Shown: positions 50,826 through 60,855 of the stretch, piece by piece
Position numbering within the stretch: the first letter of the stretch is position 1
Layout of the letters: the number at the start of each line of letters is the position of its first letter
Assembly: GCF_900700375.1 (NCBI RefSeq)
Contig: NC_041713.1
Location: 23,426,964 to 23,490,963 of the forward strand
Source: Denticeps clupeoides
Taxonomy: Eukaryota > Chordata > Actinopteri > Clupeiformes > Denticipitidae
Reading direction: 5' to 3'
DNA length: 64,000 nucleotides
Notes under the pieces: generated by a model
Databases searched by the model: none
What the model saw: the letters and a program-made list of their open reading frames with translations, nothing else
Told to the model about the DNA's origin: nothing
Position numbers and translations under genes: made by a program

Positions 50826-53800
50826 ATGGCGGCGTTGGGAAGGAGGCGCGGTGTCCCAGTCAACAGGGAGAGGTCAGTAATACCGAAACATTCGCGCGAA
50901 TGAAAGTTTGGTTTATTAATGAGCGAAGCGCGGCTTGTGTACGTGTATGTCCGCCTCCCGCGTCCCGGAAGTCCTCGCCGCGGGGCCGCCTGCTGCTGCG
51001 GCCGCCGAACTCTGCGTGTTTTCTGCTCGGATGGTGTTGTGGTCGCTTACTTAGCTTGACTTACTTGCGCTCGGAACTAGCCGGCTAACGCTAGCCGGCC
51101 CGTCCTTGGCTGGAGGTTCGCGGCCGCGCACCAGCTGGGTCTGTTACCGGGAGGGCGGCGAGGCGGCCGGCGGAAATGTCGCGCCGCTGACGGCGAGCGC
51201 GTTTTAACACGGGAGCAGTGGACGGCGCCTTCATCCTCGCACTCGTTTCAAACTCAACACCAGTGGTTTTCAAATGCTTCGTGGTAAAATACAGTTCAAA
51301 ACTTTTAATTACTCTTAACTTTTAGCGCATAAATCCTTACATTTTATTAGTAATATTTCTTACAAAAGGTATTGTTCCGTTCAGTGAAAGATGATCGATT
51401 TCCCTGACAGGCATACTTCTATATGTTTTTATAGACCTCAATTCACCTGCATGGATGCCACACCCAAGATTGTGTTGAAATCGGTGTTTTAATTTTACGT
51501 CCAACAAGAGATGTGACCGGTGCGCACATCTTTGTCAATTCTGGTTTATTAAGGTGATAGCAGACCTGCTAGGCCACCGCTGCCCCACTGAGATAACTTG
51601 TCCTTTACAAGTCTGGGAGGAAAATGGGTAAAGGTTCAAGCGTTGTGCTTTAATGTCAGTAGGGAAGAGTTAACTTTCCTGGAAAATTAATTTGTCAGAT
51701 GTTATTTTTCCGAATGGCCAAAATCTCCTCACAGCTACGAAGGGATAGAGCAAGATGGTTCACTGTCCAGTTTAAAAAGCATAGGACTCCATTGGAACCA
51801 TGAAGTGAAAACCAAATTAGTCATGGGCAGCAAATAGTGGGGCTGTGGTGGCCTAGCGGTGAAGGAAGCGGCCCAGTAATCAGAAGGTTGCCGGTTCGAA
51901 TCCTGATCCACCGAGGCGCCACTGAGCAAAGCACCGTCCCCACACACTGATCCCTGGGCGCCTGTCATGGCTGCCCACTACTCACCCAAGGGTGATGGGT
52001 TAAATGCTGAGGACAAATTTCACTGTGTGCACCGTGTGCTGTGCTGCTGTGTATCACAAGTGACACTTTGACTTTCTTTTATTAACAGTTAGTCGTACAG
52101 GCCTCAGTGAATGAGCGAGAGGGAACTGGGTTTGCAGGATTCTGAAAAATCTGGGCATAATAGAGGGGATTGCAAAGATTGTAGCAGGGAACCAGTCAGG
52201 GCCTGGACACTTCCTGCACTGCCTGGTGAAAACTGGGGAATATGGGGTGTCCCGTCGTGGCCTTTAGGAATATTTTGATGAGCTCGGTCTAGGTTGTTTC
52301 AGATAACGGTGGTGAAGCTCTGCTGAGAATCTTCTAATAACCTTCTTGAATTGGCTGGTTTCCTCTCTGATGAGGAGGTAGCGGTGTGGAATACGTGTGG
52401 AATTTTATGAAAAAATCTAATCGGGATTTGACACATCACAATTATTTACTATATTATGTGTATTATAAACTTAAGCATAACCATACATCAAAATATGATC
52501 TGCACTGTAACTAGTGTACCACGAGTAGAGAGCGTGCACCATTACTTGCATTTAAGTGGGCGTGGCTTTAACATGGGTCACATCTGATTGGTGAGCATGA
52601 CTGTATTACTCGGGGACATCATTGCAACGTGATTGGACATGGTGGGGGGGACACGTGCGCCCTCGGGGCTACAGCCATTTTTACACCAAACACAGGAAGC
52701 GCTGCACTCTGCTCTGAAACCCATTATTTTCTATGGCGTGTGCAGCACCGAATTAGTCTGATTGGTTCTGTGCATGCAAGTGGAACAGTGAGGGTGTCAC
52801 ACGGCGCATCGTTTGGCGGCCTTGTGCGCACGCCATGGTCAAAGAATCAAAACGTCGAATCGGACTGTGTTCGTTCTTCCGCTTCGAAACACACGCGGCA
52901 GGAATGGAGGGAGCAGGTGTTGTCAGTGTCTACAACACCGACATTATCAGTAAAGTGATACACAGCAGCACAGCACACGGTGAAATGTGTCCCCTTTATT
53001 TAACCATCACCCTTGGTGAGCAGTGGGCAGCCATGACAGGTGCCCGGGGAGGAGTGTGTGGGGATGGTGCTTTGCTCAGTGGCAACTTGGCAGATCGGGA
53101 TTCAAACCGGCAACCTTCTGATTACGGGGCCACTTCCTTAACCGCTAGGCCACCACTTCCCCACCGTACCAGGTGTTTAGATAGCCACGCCTTCTTTGCA
53201 AACGCAGTGCGACCCCCTGGAGTGTTAAGAGAGTGGTGGGGAGACCGGCACCGGCCGCCCATTCCGTTTACAGCTAATAATTACAGTAACATGAACTCTG
53301 ATTTTAACGAGTATATTACTATATTTTCCGGTACTGGAGCTCATGGCCTGCTGTGGTGTGTTCCCGTGTGGACAGGGCAGTGATGGCGGCGGCGGAGTGC
53401 TACATCGTGCACGAGATCTACAACGGCGAGAACGCGCAGGAGCAGTTCGAGTACGAGCTGGAGCAGGCCCTGGAGGCGCAGTACCGCTACATCGTGATCG
53501 AGCCCACGCGCATCGGCGACGAGACGGCCCGCTGGGTGGCCGTGGGCAACTGCCTGCACAAGACGGCCGTGCTGTCGGGGGCGGCGTGCCTGCTGACGCC
53601 GCTGGCGCTGCCCGTCGAATACTCCCGGTACGTGGCGCTCCCCGCCGGCGCCCTCAGCCTGGCCTGCGCCGCCCTCTACGGCATCTCCTGGCAGTTTGAC
53701 CCCTGCTGCAAGTACCAGGTGGAGTACGACAGCCAAAAACTCTCCCGCCTGCCTCTGCACACGCTCACCTCGTCCTCGCCGGTGGTCCTGGTGAGGCGGG

Positions 53801-53892
53801 ACGACGTCCACAGAAAGAGACTCCACAACACGATAGCGCTCGCCGCGCTGGCCTACTGCATCAAGAAGATCTACGAACTCTACGCCGTATGA
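50826..53892 (+). CDS. tmem11: tmem11, mitochondrial inner-membrane protein, complete, two exons
   Basis: Exon 1 is 50826-50872 (MAALGRRRGVPVNRE), exon 2 is 53376-53892; the joined product is 187 residues (human 192). ECYIVHEIYNGENAQEQFEY and EPTRIGDETARW match TMEM11 closely. Two or three hydrophobic segments follow: TAVLSGAACLLTPLALPV (79-96), YVALPAGALSLACAALYGIS (101-120) and IALAALAYCI near the end. The C-terminus is KKIYELYAV. Known role: inner-membrane protein of the MICOS/cristae-organising system that controls mitochondrial shape (fly PMI). Exon 2 is very GC-rich. I placed the acceptor at 53375 because it alone keeps frame. The intron holds a CpG island, a family A SINE and the family D/SINE nest. 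It converges with dhrs7b. Confidence 0.95.
50935..51240. promoter_or_regulatory. CpG island in tmem11 intron 1
   Basis: GC-rich DNA just after exon 1, including GGCTAACGCTAGCCGG palindromic sequence. It probably extends the tmem11 promoter region. No coding similarity is seen. Confidence 0.5.
51837..52077 (+). repeat. Family A SINE, full length
   Basis: GGTGGCCTAGCGGTGAAGGA (A-box), GCCGGTTCGAATCCTGATCC (B-box), GAGCAAAGCACCGTCCCCAC, TGGGCGCCTGTCATGGCTGC and CACCGTGTGCTGTGCTGCTG. It keeps all parts of the consensus. Confidence 0.9.
52400..53220 (+). repeat. Family D dispersed repeat, copy 2, split by a family A SINE
   Basis: Same ordered blocks as 34560-35420, including AAGTGGGCGTGGCTTTAACA, CTGATTGGTGAGCATGACTG and TTCGAAACACACG. 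The repeat stops at ACATTATCAG (52950) and resumes at TACCAGGTGTTTAGATAGCC (about 53166) after the SINE. Confidence 0.65.
52952..53163 (-). repeat. Family A SINE inserted in family D
   Basis: Reverse copy from AAAGTGATACACAGCAGCAC to ACCGCTAGGCCACCACTTCC, with the B-box complement GGGATTCAAACCGG. Confidence 0.88.
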
Positions 53893-53931
53893 GCGAGCGA
53901 GCGCTGGTGCACACACACACCCCTTCCAAAA

Positions 53932-53937
53932 AATAAA
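53932..53937 (+). promoter_or_regulatory. tmem11: Candidate tmem11 polyadenylation signal
   Basis: AATAAA only 40 bases after the stop. An ATTAAA near 54317 would give a 3' UTR that includes the (CA)n run at 53967-54008. Confidence 0.45.
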
Positions 53938-53965
53938 GAAATGGGAAAACGACACACACGTTACA

Positions 53966-53966
<1 letters not shown>

Positions 53967-54008
<42 letters not shown>
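53967..54008. repeat. (CA)n microsatellite
   Basis: About 21 CA units just after tmem11. Confidence 0.95.
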
Positions 54009-54010
<2 letters not shown>

Positions 54011-54319
54011 GAGGCGGGTTAGAGCAGATCCCACACAGACACAGTGACTGAAAATTTGCCAAGCAGGTGGACCACAGACGTCTGTCGCCAGCAGGTCGTG
54101 GGGAACAGACCACGCCCCCCTGCCCCAACTTAAAGCAACGTCACCAGTACACTCGTCCCCAGACACCAACACACACACACACCCACACCGACACGCTACG
54201 CTCGCGAGAAAGGGCAAGCCTGGAGCGGTGTTCAGCGGGGATGTGGACCGACCGCTTTGAAGTATTACTGATCTCTGACCTTTGACCCATGTGTAGTTGT
54301 ACTGTACCTTGACTCATTA

Positions 54320-55006
54320 AACCGTAGGAGTTTTCAAACCTTACCACATCCTGCTGCTTCGTTTTATTCTGCGGACATTTCCCAGGATGCTTTGGGATGG
54401 TCTTTCTATTGTTGCCATTTACTGTGATGCGTTTGAAAGGAGCTACGCTGACGTATAGTTTGACTTTTTTTTTTTTTAAATATTTCAACCCTTTACATGA
54501 TTCTTCTGGAATTATTCCAGCGTGTGTGATTTTTTTTCCCCCATTCTTCTCTTTTTTTAATGAAAGCGGGATTGGGCTTCCTGGTTGCTTCTCTCACTGT
54601 GCCCATTTCAACCACGTTGCTATGCAGCACTTACTGGTGAAGTGAATTACAAGCATTTGGTGTTAGTCAGATTTAATTAAGAGCAAATGGAAGATGCAGA
54701 TTTTCTCCATCAAGAAGCTTGTTTTTTTGCACTGGGCTCCTAGACTGAAAATGCCTCGAATTAGAACTTCCAAAATACATTAAATCACTAGTATGGAGGA
54801 AATATAAAAGCAGTTCAAGTCTATTCTGGTCTTACATACACAGATTTTTGAATGGAATTCAGTAGAATTCATAACAGTTCATCAGCAGTTCAACGCTTCA
54901 CACAATCAAAAATGGAGCGACCATCAATGTGAACTGGGTCTTAAACAGCGATGCAGCGCGGAAATGGACGAAGGACTTCCTTTCACTCATCACTTCCTGT
55001 CCATTT
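54320..55006. other. Convergent tmem11/dhrs7b 3' regions
   Basis: AT-rich DNA between two converging genes, presumably holding their 3' UTR ends. On the - strand, TTTATT (54363-54368) and TTTAAT (54672-54677) read as AATAAA and ATTAAA, candidate dhrs7b signals. No gene is seen. Confidence 0.45.
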
Positions 55007-58000
55007 TCACTCGGCTTTCACGGCCGGCTCTTTGCGGGCGCGAGCCGCCATCAGCCTGAAAAAGAGACTGGGGCAAAGGAGGCGAATGTACGTGGCCAAG
55101 ATGGGCAGCAGCCCAGCCAGGACGACCTCTTTCTGTCTGTGATTGACAGCTGTCAGGACGGCTCGGGCCACCTCTGCTGGATCCCATCCTGTGGCCGTGG
55201 TCTTATCCATCACTAACAGGAGAAACGTAGACACCGATCAATTCCATTTCTAACATTTATACAAACCCACAACTGGCCCTCTAAAGAAGATTCCCATCCT
55301 CAGAGGTCTTTTGCTTTGTTGCGGCTTTTCTCGCGATTGTCACTCACCTCCATATTTCGATCCATCCCCAGTGATTGCATTGATCGAAAGGTTTGTTCTG
55401 ATGTATCCAGGACTGACGACGGTTACCTGCAGCCCAAACCGTTCCACCTCTGCCCTGAGGCAGTCGAAGTACGCCTGCATGGCATGCTTAGATGCCGAAT
55501 CTGTCATTTAGAAAATGCCGATTATTAAAAGATGTGGGACGCGTGATCAAATCCTTTAACCGTGTTCCGTACTTACAGGCTGATCTGTAGGGAATGGAGA
55601 TTTTTCCCTGGATGCTGCTGATTGCAACAATGTGGCCACTGTGCCGACTCACCATGGACTGGAGGATGGCTACATGAAATGGATCAGGAATAATAAATGA
55701 CAGACAATACACAGTTCCGGATGAAAAATATTTTTTAGCAATGTGATGCACGGTGACATGTGTCCTCTGCTTTTAACCATCGCCCTTGGTGAGCAGTGGG
55801 CAGCCATGACAGGCGCCCGGGGAGCAGTGTGTGGGGACGGTGCTTTGCTCAGTGCACCTCGGCGGTTTGGGATTTGAACCCACAACCTTTCAGTTACAAG
55901 TCGCCTTCCTTACCCGCTAGAGATACAGATTTAGATTAGAGCAAACGTCTTATGAAGTTTAGACTGGCTGAGGGACCTGCTGACCACATTTCCTTACTTT
56001 CTTACCCTGGGTTAATGCAACAGGCCCAAAATAATTGGTCTCCATGATTTGCTTCTGCACAGATACGTGTGTGTCCATGATGTTTCCACGGTAACTGACA
56101 CCAGCATTGTTGATGAGGATGTCCACATGGCCACACTGTCTTAGAATCTCCGACCCTGCCATAGCAACCTTGTCCACATCAGAGAGGTCAAAGGTGACGA
56201 TGCACGGAGTGTATGTCTAGGAGAAAACATAATATAGCACTCAGTGCATTCAAATACAGTAGAGGCCAAAAGTTCTCATTCAATGTGTTCTCTTTATTTT
56301 CATAATTCCACGTGTTCAGTCATAGTTTTGATGCCTTCAGTGAGAATCTACCAACGTAAATGGTCATGAAAATAAAGAAAACACATAAAATGAGAAGGTG
56401 TGTCAAATTTTGGCCTGTATTGTACATACATGCACCTTATTTACGCAGGATGCCCTTCCTGATGCAACCCGCCCCATTTACCCGAGCATGGGACAGTCAC
56501 CAAGGAACGCACGATCACATGCGTCCCCAGTGGCTGGGTATCCTTTGCAAATTGCATCATATATAGAAATAGTAAAACATTTATTATAAAAATGGTATTT
56601 ATTTACATCATAAAATAATAAAGTTTCCTTCTAGAAACCCCGTTTCTAATACAACATCCAATGAATCTCTTGCTTCATGCTTCGTTATAATAAAATACAA
56701 TTTTGTGAGCATGACTTAGAAAAAAAGATACAAACCTTAAGCTGAAAAAAAATTAATATTAGAGATAGGCCTTTTATAATGATTCATAACAAAAACTTTC
56801 TTTTAAAATACACAAATATATGTGTGCACACACAGATACATTTGATATTTGATCCCCTGCTGATTTAGTAAGTTACCCACTAACCAAATAAGTCGATAAT
56901 TTCAATGGTAGGTTTATTTGAAGAGCGAAACGCAGAACAATAACATCTGAAAAACTATGCAGTTGTATTTTGGTGATTGGGAGCTTCTCAACTAATCACC
57001 TGTATAAGACACCATTAGAAGCTTCTAAACTCTGCACCATGGCCAAGGCCAAAGAGACAAGATTGTGGACCTACACAAGGCTGGAATGGGCTACATGACC
57101 ATCTGGATCTCCACGCAAATTCTCACCTTGTGGAGTTTCAGTGATAATGAGAACGGTGTGGAACCAGCTCAGAACTACTCGGGAGGAACTTGTTAATGAT
57201 CTCAAGGCAGCTGGGACCATGTTCACCAAGAAAACAAGACTGAAATCCTGCAGCCCGCAAGGTCCCCCTGCTCAAGGAAGCAATGTACTGGTTCACCACT
57301 AAACATCTGATTGATTCAGAGGAGGACTGGCTGAAAGTATTGTGGTCAGATAAGGCCTAAAGCTCAACTGAACTCGATGTGTTTGGAGGAGAAGGAATGC
57401 TGCCTGTCAGTCTCCAGACTTCAATCCGATAGAAAATCTGTGGAGGAAGCTGAAGGTTCGAGTTCCCAAATATGCCACAAAACATGAACAATCTTCAGAG
57501 GATCTTCAAAGTGGGACAAAATGTCCCAATGTCCAATCCCTGTGGCCACATACAAGAAATCTTGCTGATTGACATGAGATCAAATACTTAATTCATTAAA
57601 TTGCAAATTAATCACTTTTTATTGTTGTTATTGTTCTATTTCTCTGTTCAAATAAACGTACCATTTTAAAAATATTTCAACGATAATTTCTTTATGACTG
57701 CAGACTTCAGCAGGGGTTAAAATAGTTTCCCCGACTATGTATGTATATAGGCCGGTGAGATAATATAGAACATAAGAATTATTCTCCAAATACACTGTTT
57801 AGACGTGAATAAAAGTGGTGTCACCTTCAGCTCTCCGTGAGCCGACTCTGTCAGCTCCTGAGCCAGCTCCTGCAGGCTGGATCGCTCTCGGCCGCAGAGA
57901 ACCAGCCGCGCTCCAGCCTGGTGGAAGAGCCGGGCGCACTCTGCAAGGCAGCAGACGGGGGAGAGGCTGAGCTGCGGCCGCGGGGACGGACTGCGGTGTG

Positions 58001-58165
58001 TCCGGGCTGCTCACCTCGGCCCAGTCCGGAGCTGGCCCCGGTGATGACCACCACTCGGTCCCGGACTCGGTTCTTCAGTCGCAGCCTCTGGACGAGCCGA
58101 CAGAGCGCCATGAGCCCGAATCCGCCCAGGAGCAGCGGGGTCAGAGCAGCCAGCGCGCCCTCCAT
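55007..58165 (-). CDS. dhrs7b: dhrs7b, short-chain dehydrogenase/reductase 7B, complete, six exons
   Basis: Exons in transcript order are 58165-58015, 57940-57825, 56216-56006, 55669-55577, 55500-55348 and 55212-55007, totalling 309 residues (human 325). An N-terminal hydrophobic segment ([19 protein letters not shown]) anchors the protein. The classical SDR motifs are all present: TGASSGLG at 42-49 (cofactor), NNAG at 125-128, S178 in AISSIQG, and the catalytic Y191 and K195 in [15 protein letters not shown] follows, and the end is [15 protein letters not shown]. Known family role: ER/peroxisomal membrane reductase of the PexRAP type, reducing acyl-dihydroxyacetone-phosphate in ether-lipid synthesis. 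The start could be further upstream, because a run of ATG codons (58204-58187) is in frame. A family A SINE and a Tc1-type element lie in introns. Confidence 0.95.
55740..55919 (-). repeat. Family A SINE in a dhrs7b intron
   Basis: Reverse copy: TGCACGGTGACATGTGTCCT, GCAGCCATGACAGGCGCCCG, GCGGTTTGGGATTTGAACCC and TTCCTTACCCGCTAG. Relative to dhrs7b it lies in sense orientation. Confidence 0.85.
56835..57738 (+). mobile_element. Degenerate Tc1-type transposon in a dhrs7b intron
   Basis: The left end contains TTTGATCCCCTGCTGATTTA and the right end CAGCAGGGGTTAAAATAGTT, an imperfect inverted pair. The interior has ACCATGGCCAAGGCCAAAGA near the old start and CCAGACTTCAATCCGATAGA (PDFNPIE) followed by AAATCTGTGGAGGAAGCTGAA (NLWRKLK), the Tc1 catalytic end. 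No long frame survives. Confidence 0.75.
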
Positions 58166-58186
58166 TTTCCTGCACGTGGTCGAGGT

Positions 58187-58204
58187 CATCATCATCATCA
58201 TCAT
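58187..58204 (-). repeat. dhrs7b: (ATG)6 run at the dhrs7b start
   Basis: On the - strand six ATG codons lie 13 codons upstream of, and in frame with, the conserved-looking start at 58165. Use of the first would add MMMMMMTSTTCRK. Confidence 0.7.
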
Positions 58205-58299
58205 CCACCACCACGTTCATACAGCACATGCTTCATATTCCTACATGACGATCAATCAACTAAGAGACAAGCGAAACATACCAACAGATCGCGGTTCTT

Positions 58300-58390
58300 A
58301 CCGGAAACACCCGTCGACACCCGGAAGTGCGCAAGAAAATTGATTGGCCAATACTTGGCGTCACAACATGTCGCACCATCCAATCAGATA
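58300..58390 (-). promoter_or_regulatory. dhrs7b: dhrs7b promoter
   Basis: Contains a palindromic double CCAAT box ATTGGCCAAT (58343-58352), another CCAAT at 58380, and an ETS-type CCGGAAGTG at 58321, about 150-220 bp upstream of the coding start. Confidence 0.5.
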
Positions 58391-58430
58391 TGAAGTGGGC
58401 GGAGCCACAGTTCCGGCCGGGATCATCATG

Positions 58431-58459
58431 AACACACACACACACACACACACACACAA
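58431..58459. repeat. (CA)n microsatellite
   Basis: About 14 CA units upstream of dhrs7b. The region from here to 59195 shows no gene. Confidence 0.9.
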
Positions 58460-59195
58460 AGCCACGTTTCATTTGTATCTATTTTAGAGGTCTCGTCCTT
58501 AAATAAGAAACAACAAATGGTTATTAATAAATAATCCAAACAATAATTTACAGCATGTTAAATCATAAGCGTAAGGAATATTGGAATTTGTTTTCTGTAC
58601 ACATGTGCTCTCCAGCACGATCAGCTTCAGATCTGCCAGCCTCACACCAAACTTAGTGTGACCAGTCCAGGGAGCAGAAAATGACCAGAAGGAAGGTCCT
58701 CTCTTCTTCCATCCTTGGTCTCCAGATGATGCTTCAGAAATGACCGGCGGCCGGGCTGAAGCGCACCTTCCTGAGGATTTCCATGAGCCACGTGTACATG
58801 GTATGCATATGGCTGTTTAGTGTTTGCAGGCACCAGTCCATTCCACTTCCTGAGTGTGGTGCGCGGCCTGATAGTGTCACTGAAGGAAATTTCACAATTA
58901 AAGTCCATCAGTCCATCAATCCATCCAGTTCAACATGTGGCAAAAGTGGTAGACATTCCACAGAGCAGCAACCGCAGACAGGAATTTCAGATATGAAGCC
59001 ACGGGGAACATGTGGGGCTAGGGACCAGATACACACACACACACTCATATGGCTTTTCTGCATTTTACAGAACACTCTGGTTCTACCAAAACGTCACATT
59101 ACTGAATGGTAAAGGGAATCGCTGACACATCAACAGACATAGAACTACAAATGTGTCCTGCATATTGCTGAAACCCTACGGTGAAGCTCCATCCC

Positions 59196-59201
59196 TTTAT
59201 T
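59196..59201 (-). promoter_or_regulatory. cramp1: Candidate cramp1 polyadenylation signal
   Basis: AATAAA on the - strand, 315 bases after the cramp1 stop. Confidence 0.5.
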
Positions 59202-59515
59202 TAGGACAGGAAATGAACTGAGAATCGATACCAGACAAACAGAAAAGGCAAAACAGAATTGGCTGACCAACACGAGAAACATTTAAGACTAAAAACGGCA
59301 AACATCACTGCATCACCCACACAATGAGTCAAGGATGACTTTGATCAAATATGGCAGAGGGGGAGCATGTCTGTACAGTGTACAGTCTCAGAACGACACA
59401 CAGACAATCTGATCCTGAATTGGTGGGGGTTGTAGGTGACTATTGCACTTCCTTTTGTCTATAATTCCTAGCGGACTTGGCCAGCCTGTCACACACACTG
59501 CTGGGACAGAGCAGA

Positions 59516-60815
59516 TCAGACTCCAGGGGGTGGGAGAGGTGACTCTGTGACCGATAGCTCTTGGGCAAGGTCATTGAAGCGGGCGATGTAATCCACGCTG
59601 CTCTCACTCATCATGCAGGCCAACTGGCTGTCCACCTACAGGAACAAAAGTATTGACCAATCAGAAGAGTCAGGGGGTTCATAAATACAACTTCTACGTC
59701 ATTTAATTCCATGGAGTTGGAATGCTGCAATCTGTGCAGACCCGGTGCATGCATCACAACCGCATTATGATAAATAAAGGGCAAAATCCAATTCAAGGCT
59801 ACTGGTATGTCTTGGTATGAAATTAAAAATGGAACAAAACGAACTATATCATACATATTTGCTAGGGGTGCACAATTAATCAAATTTTAAATTACAATCA
59901 CGATTTTGGCTGCCACCATTAAATTAAGATGATAGTTAGCGATATAAAATTTTAAATAGCGGGCACTGCTGCTTTTCAAATCAAGCACTTTCTCAATCCA
60001 ACGTCCAAAAGCACAGACTGTATGAGCGGCAACCTCTTGGCTTGGGCCAAGAATTACAACTCTAGTTCCAAGCCCGTTCAACCCCTCTTCTCTGATGACA
60101 AGCAAAAATGCACCACAAGTGGCTGTAATAATGCACAAACAAACGTTCCATGCATACAATTTTTTTTTTTTTTTTTTTTTAAATCATCTTGTATCTTATG
60201 AAATTTTGTGTTCGACAAAAAACGTTCTTCAAGTTACTGACTGTAGCATCTGTATTCATTTAATATTAAAAATTAAGTATTTTGATCGTGACCCGACCGG
60301 TCATCTCTTAAGCCAGAAAATGAAAAAGTTTTTTTATTGCCAAAAATCTGTAGGCCTGTAGTATGTTCCTGTTCCTTGTAGTATGTGCCTTTTTGCATGT
60401 TGGCTTAAAATAGAAAGTGCAATAAAAATGCATTTTACCTAACAATGAATAATCGTGATTAATAATCGTGATTACAATACTGCTAAAAATAATCAAGATA
60501 ATCATTTTGGCCATAATTGTGCAGCCCTAATATTTGCTATGCATAATATATCTACAGGCCAATGCCGTGTAAATATTCTGAACAAACCATGGACTGGAAG
60601 ATCTAAGCAACTCACCTCTGTCACATCAGGCAAGCCCCTGGACTGAAAGGAATCATGGGAGTTACTGTCCAGCAGGCTGGGTCCCAGGAGTGCTGTACCA
60701 CTGGAAGACCCCACTGGGGGGAGCTGTGCCCTGCGAACCTTATCAGGAGACACCAGACTCGCTGTAGGACGGTCAAGATAAAGACGGTCAGCCGTGCATG
60801 AGGGGGCTCAATAGA

Positions 60816-60855
<40 letters not shown>

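Noticed and set aside
52835-53383. A 182-codon + frame upstream of tmem11 exon 2
   Set aside because: It reads through the family D repeat and a reverse family A SINE; the middle translates SINE sequence also seen in frames at other copies.
53341-54003. A 220-codon - strand frame over tmem11
   Set aside because: Antisense shadow of GC-rich tmem11 exon 2, extended into the CA repeat.
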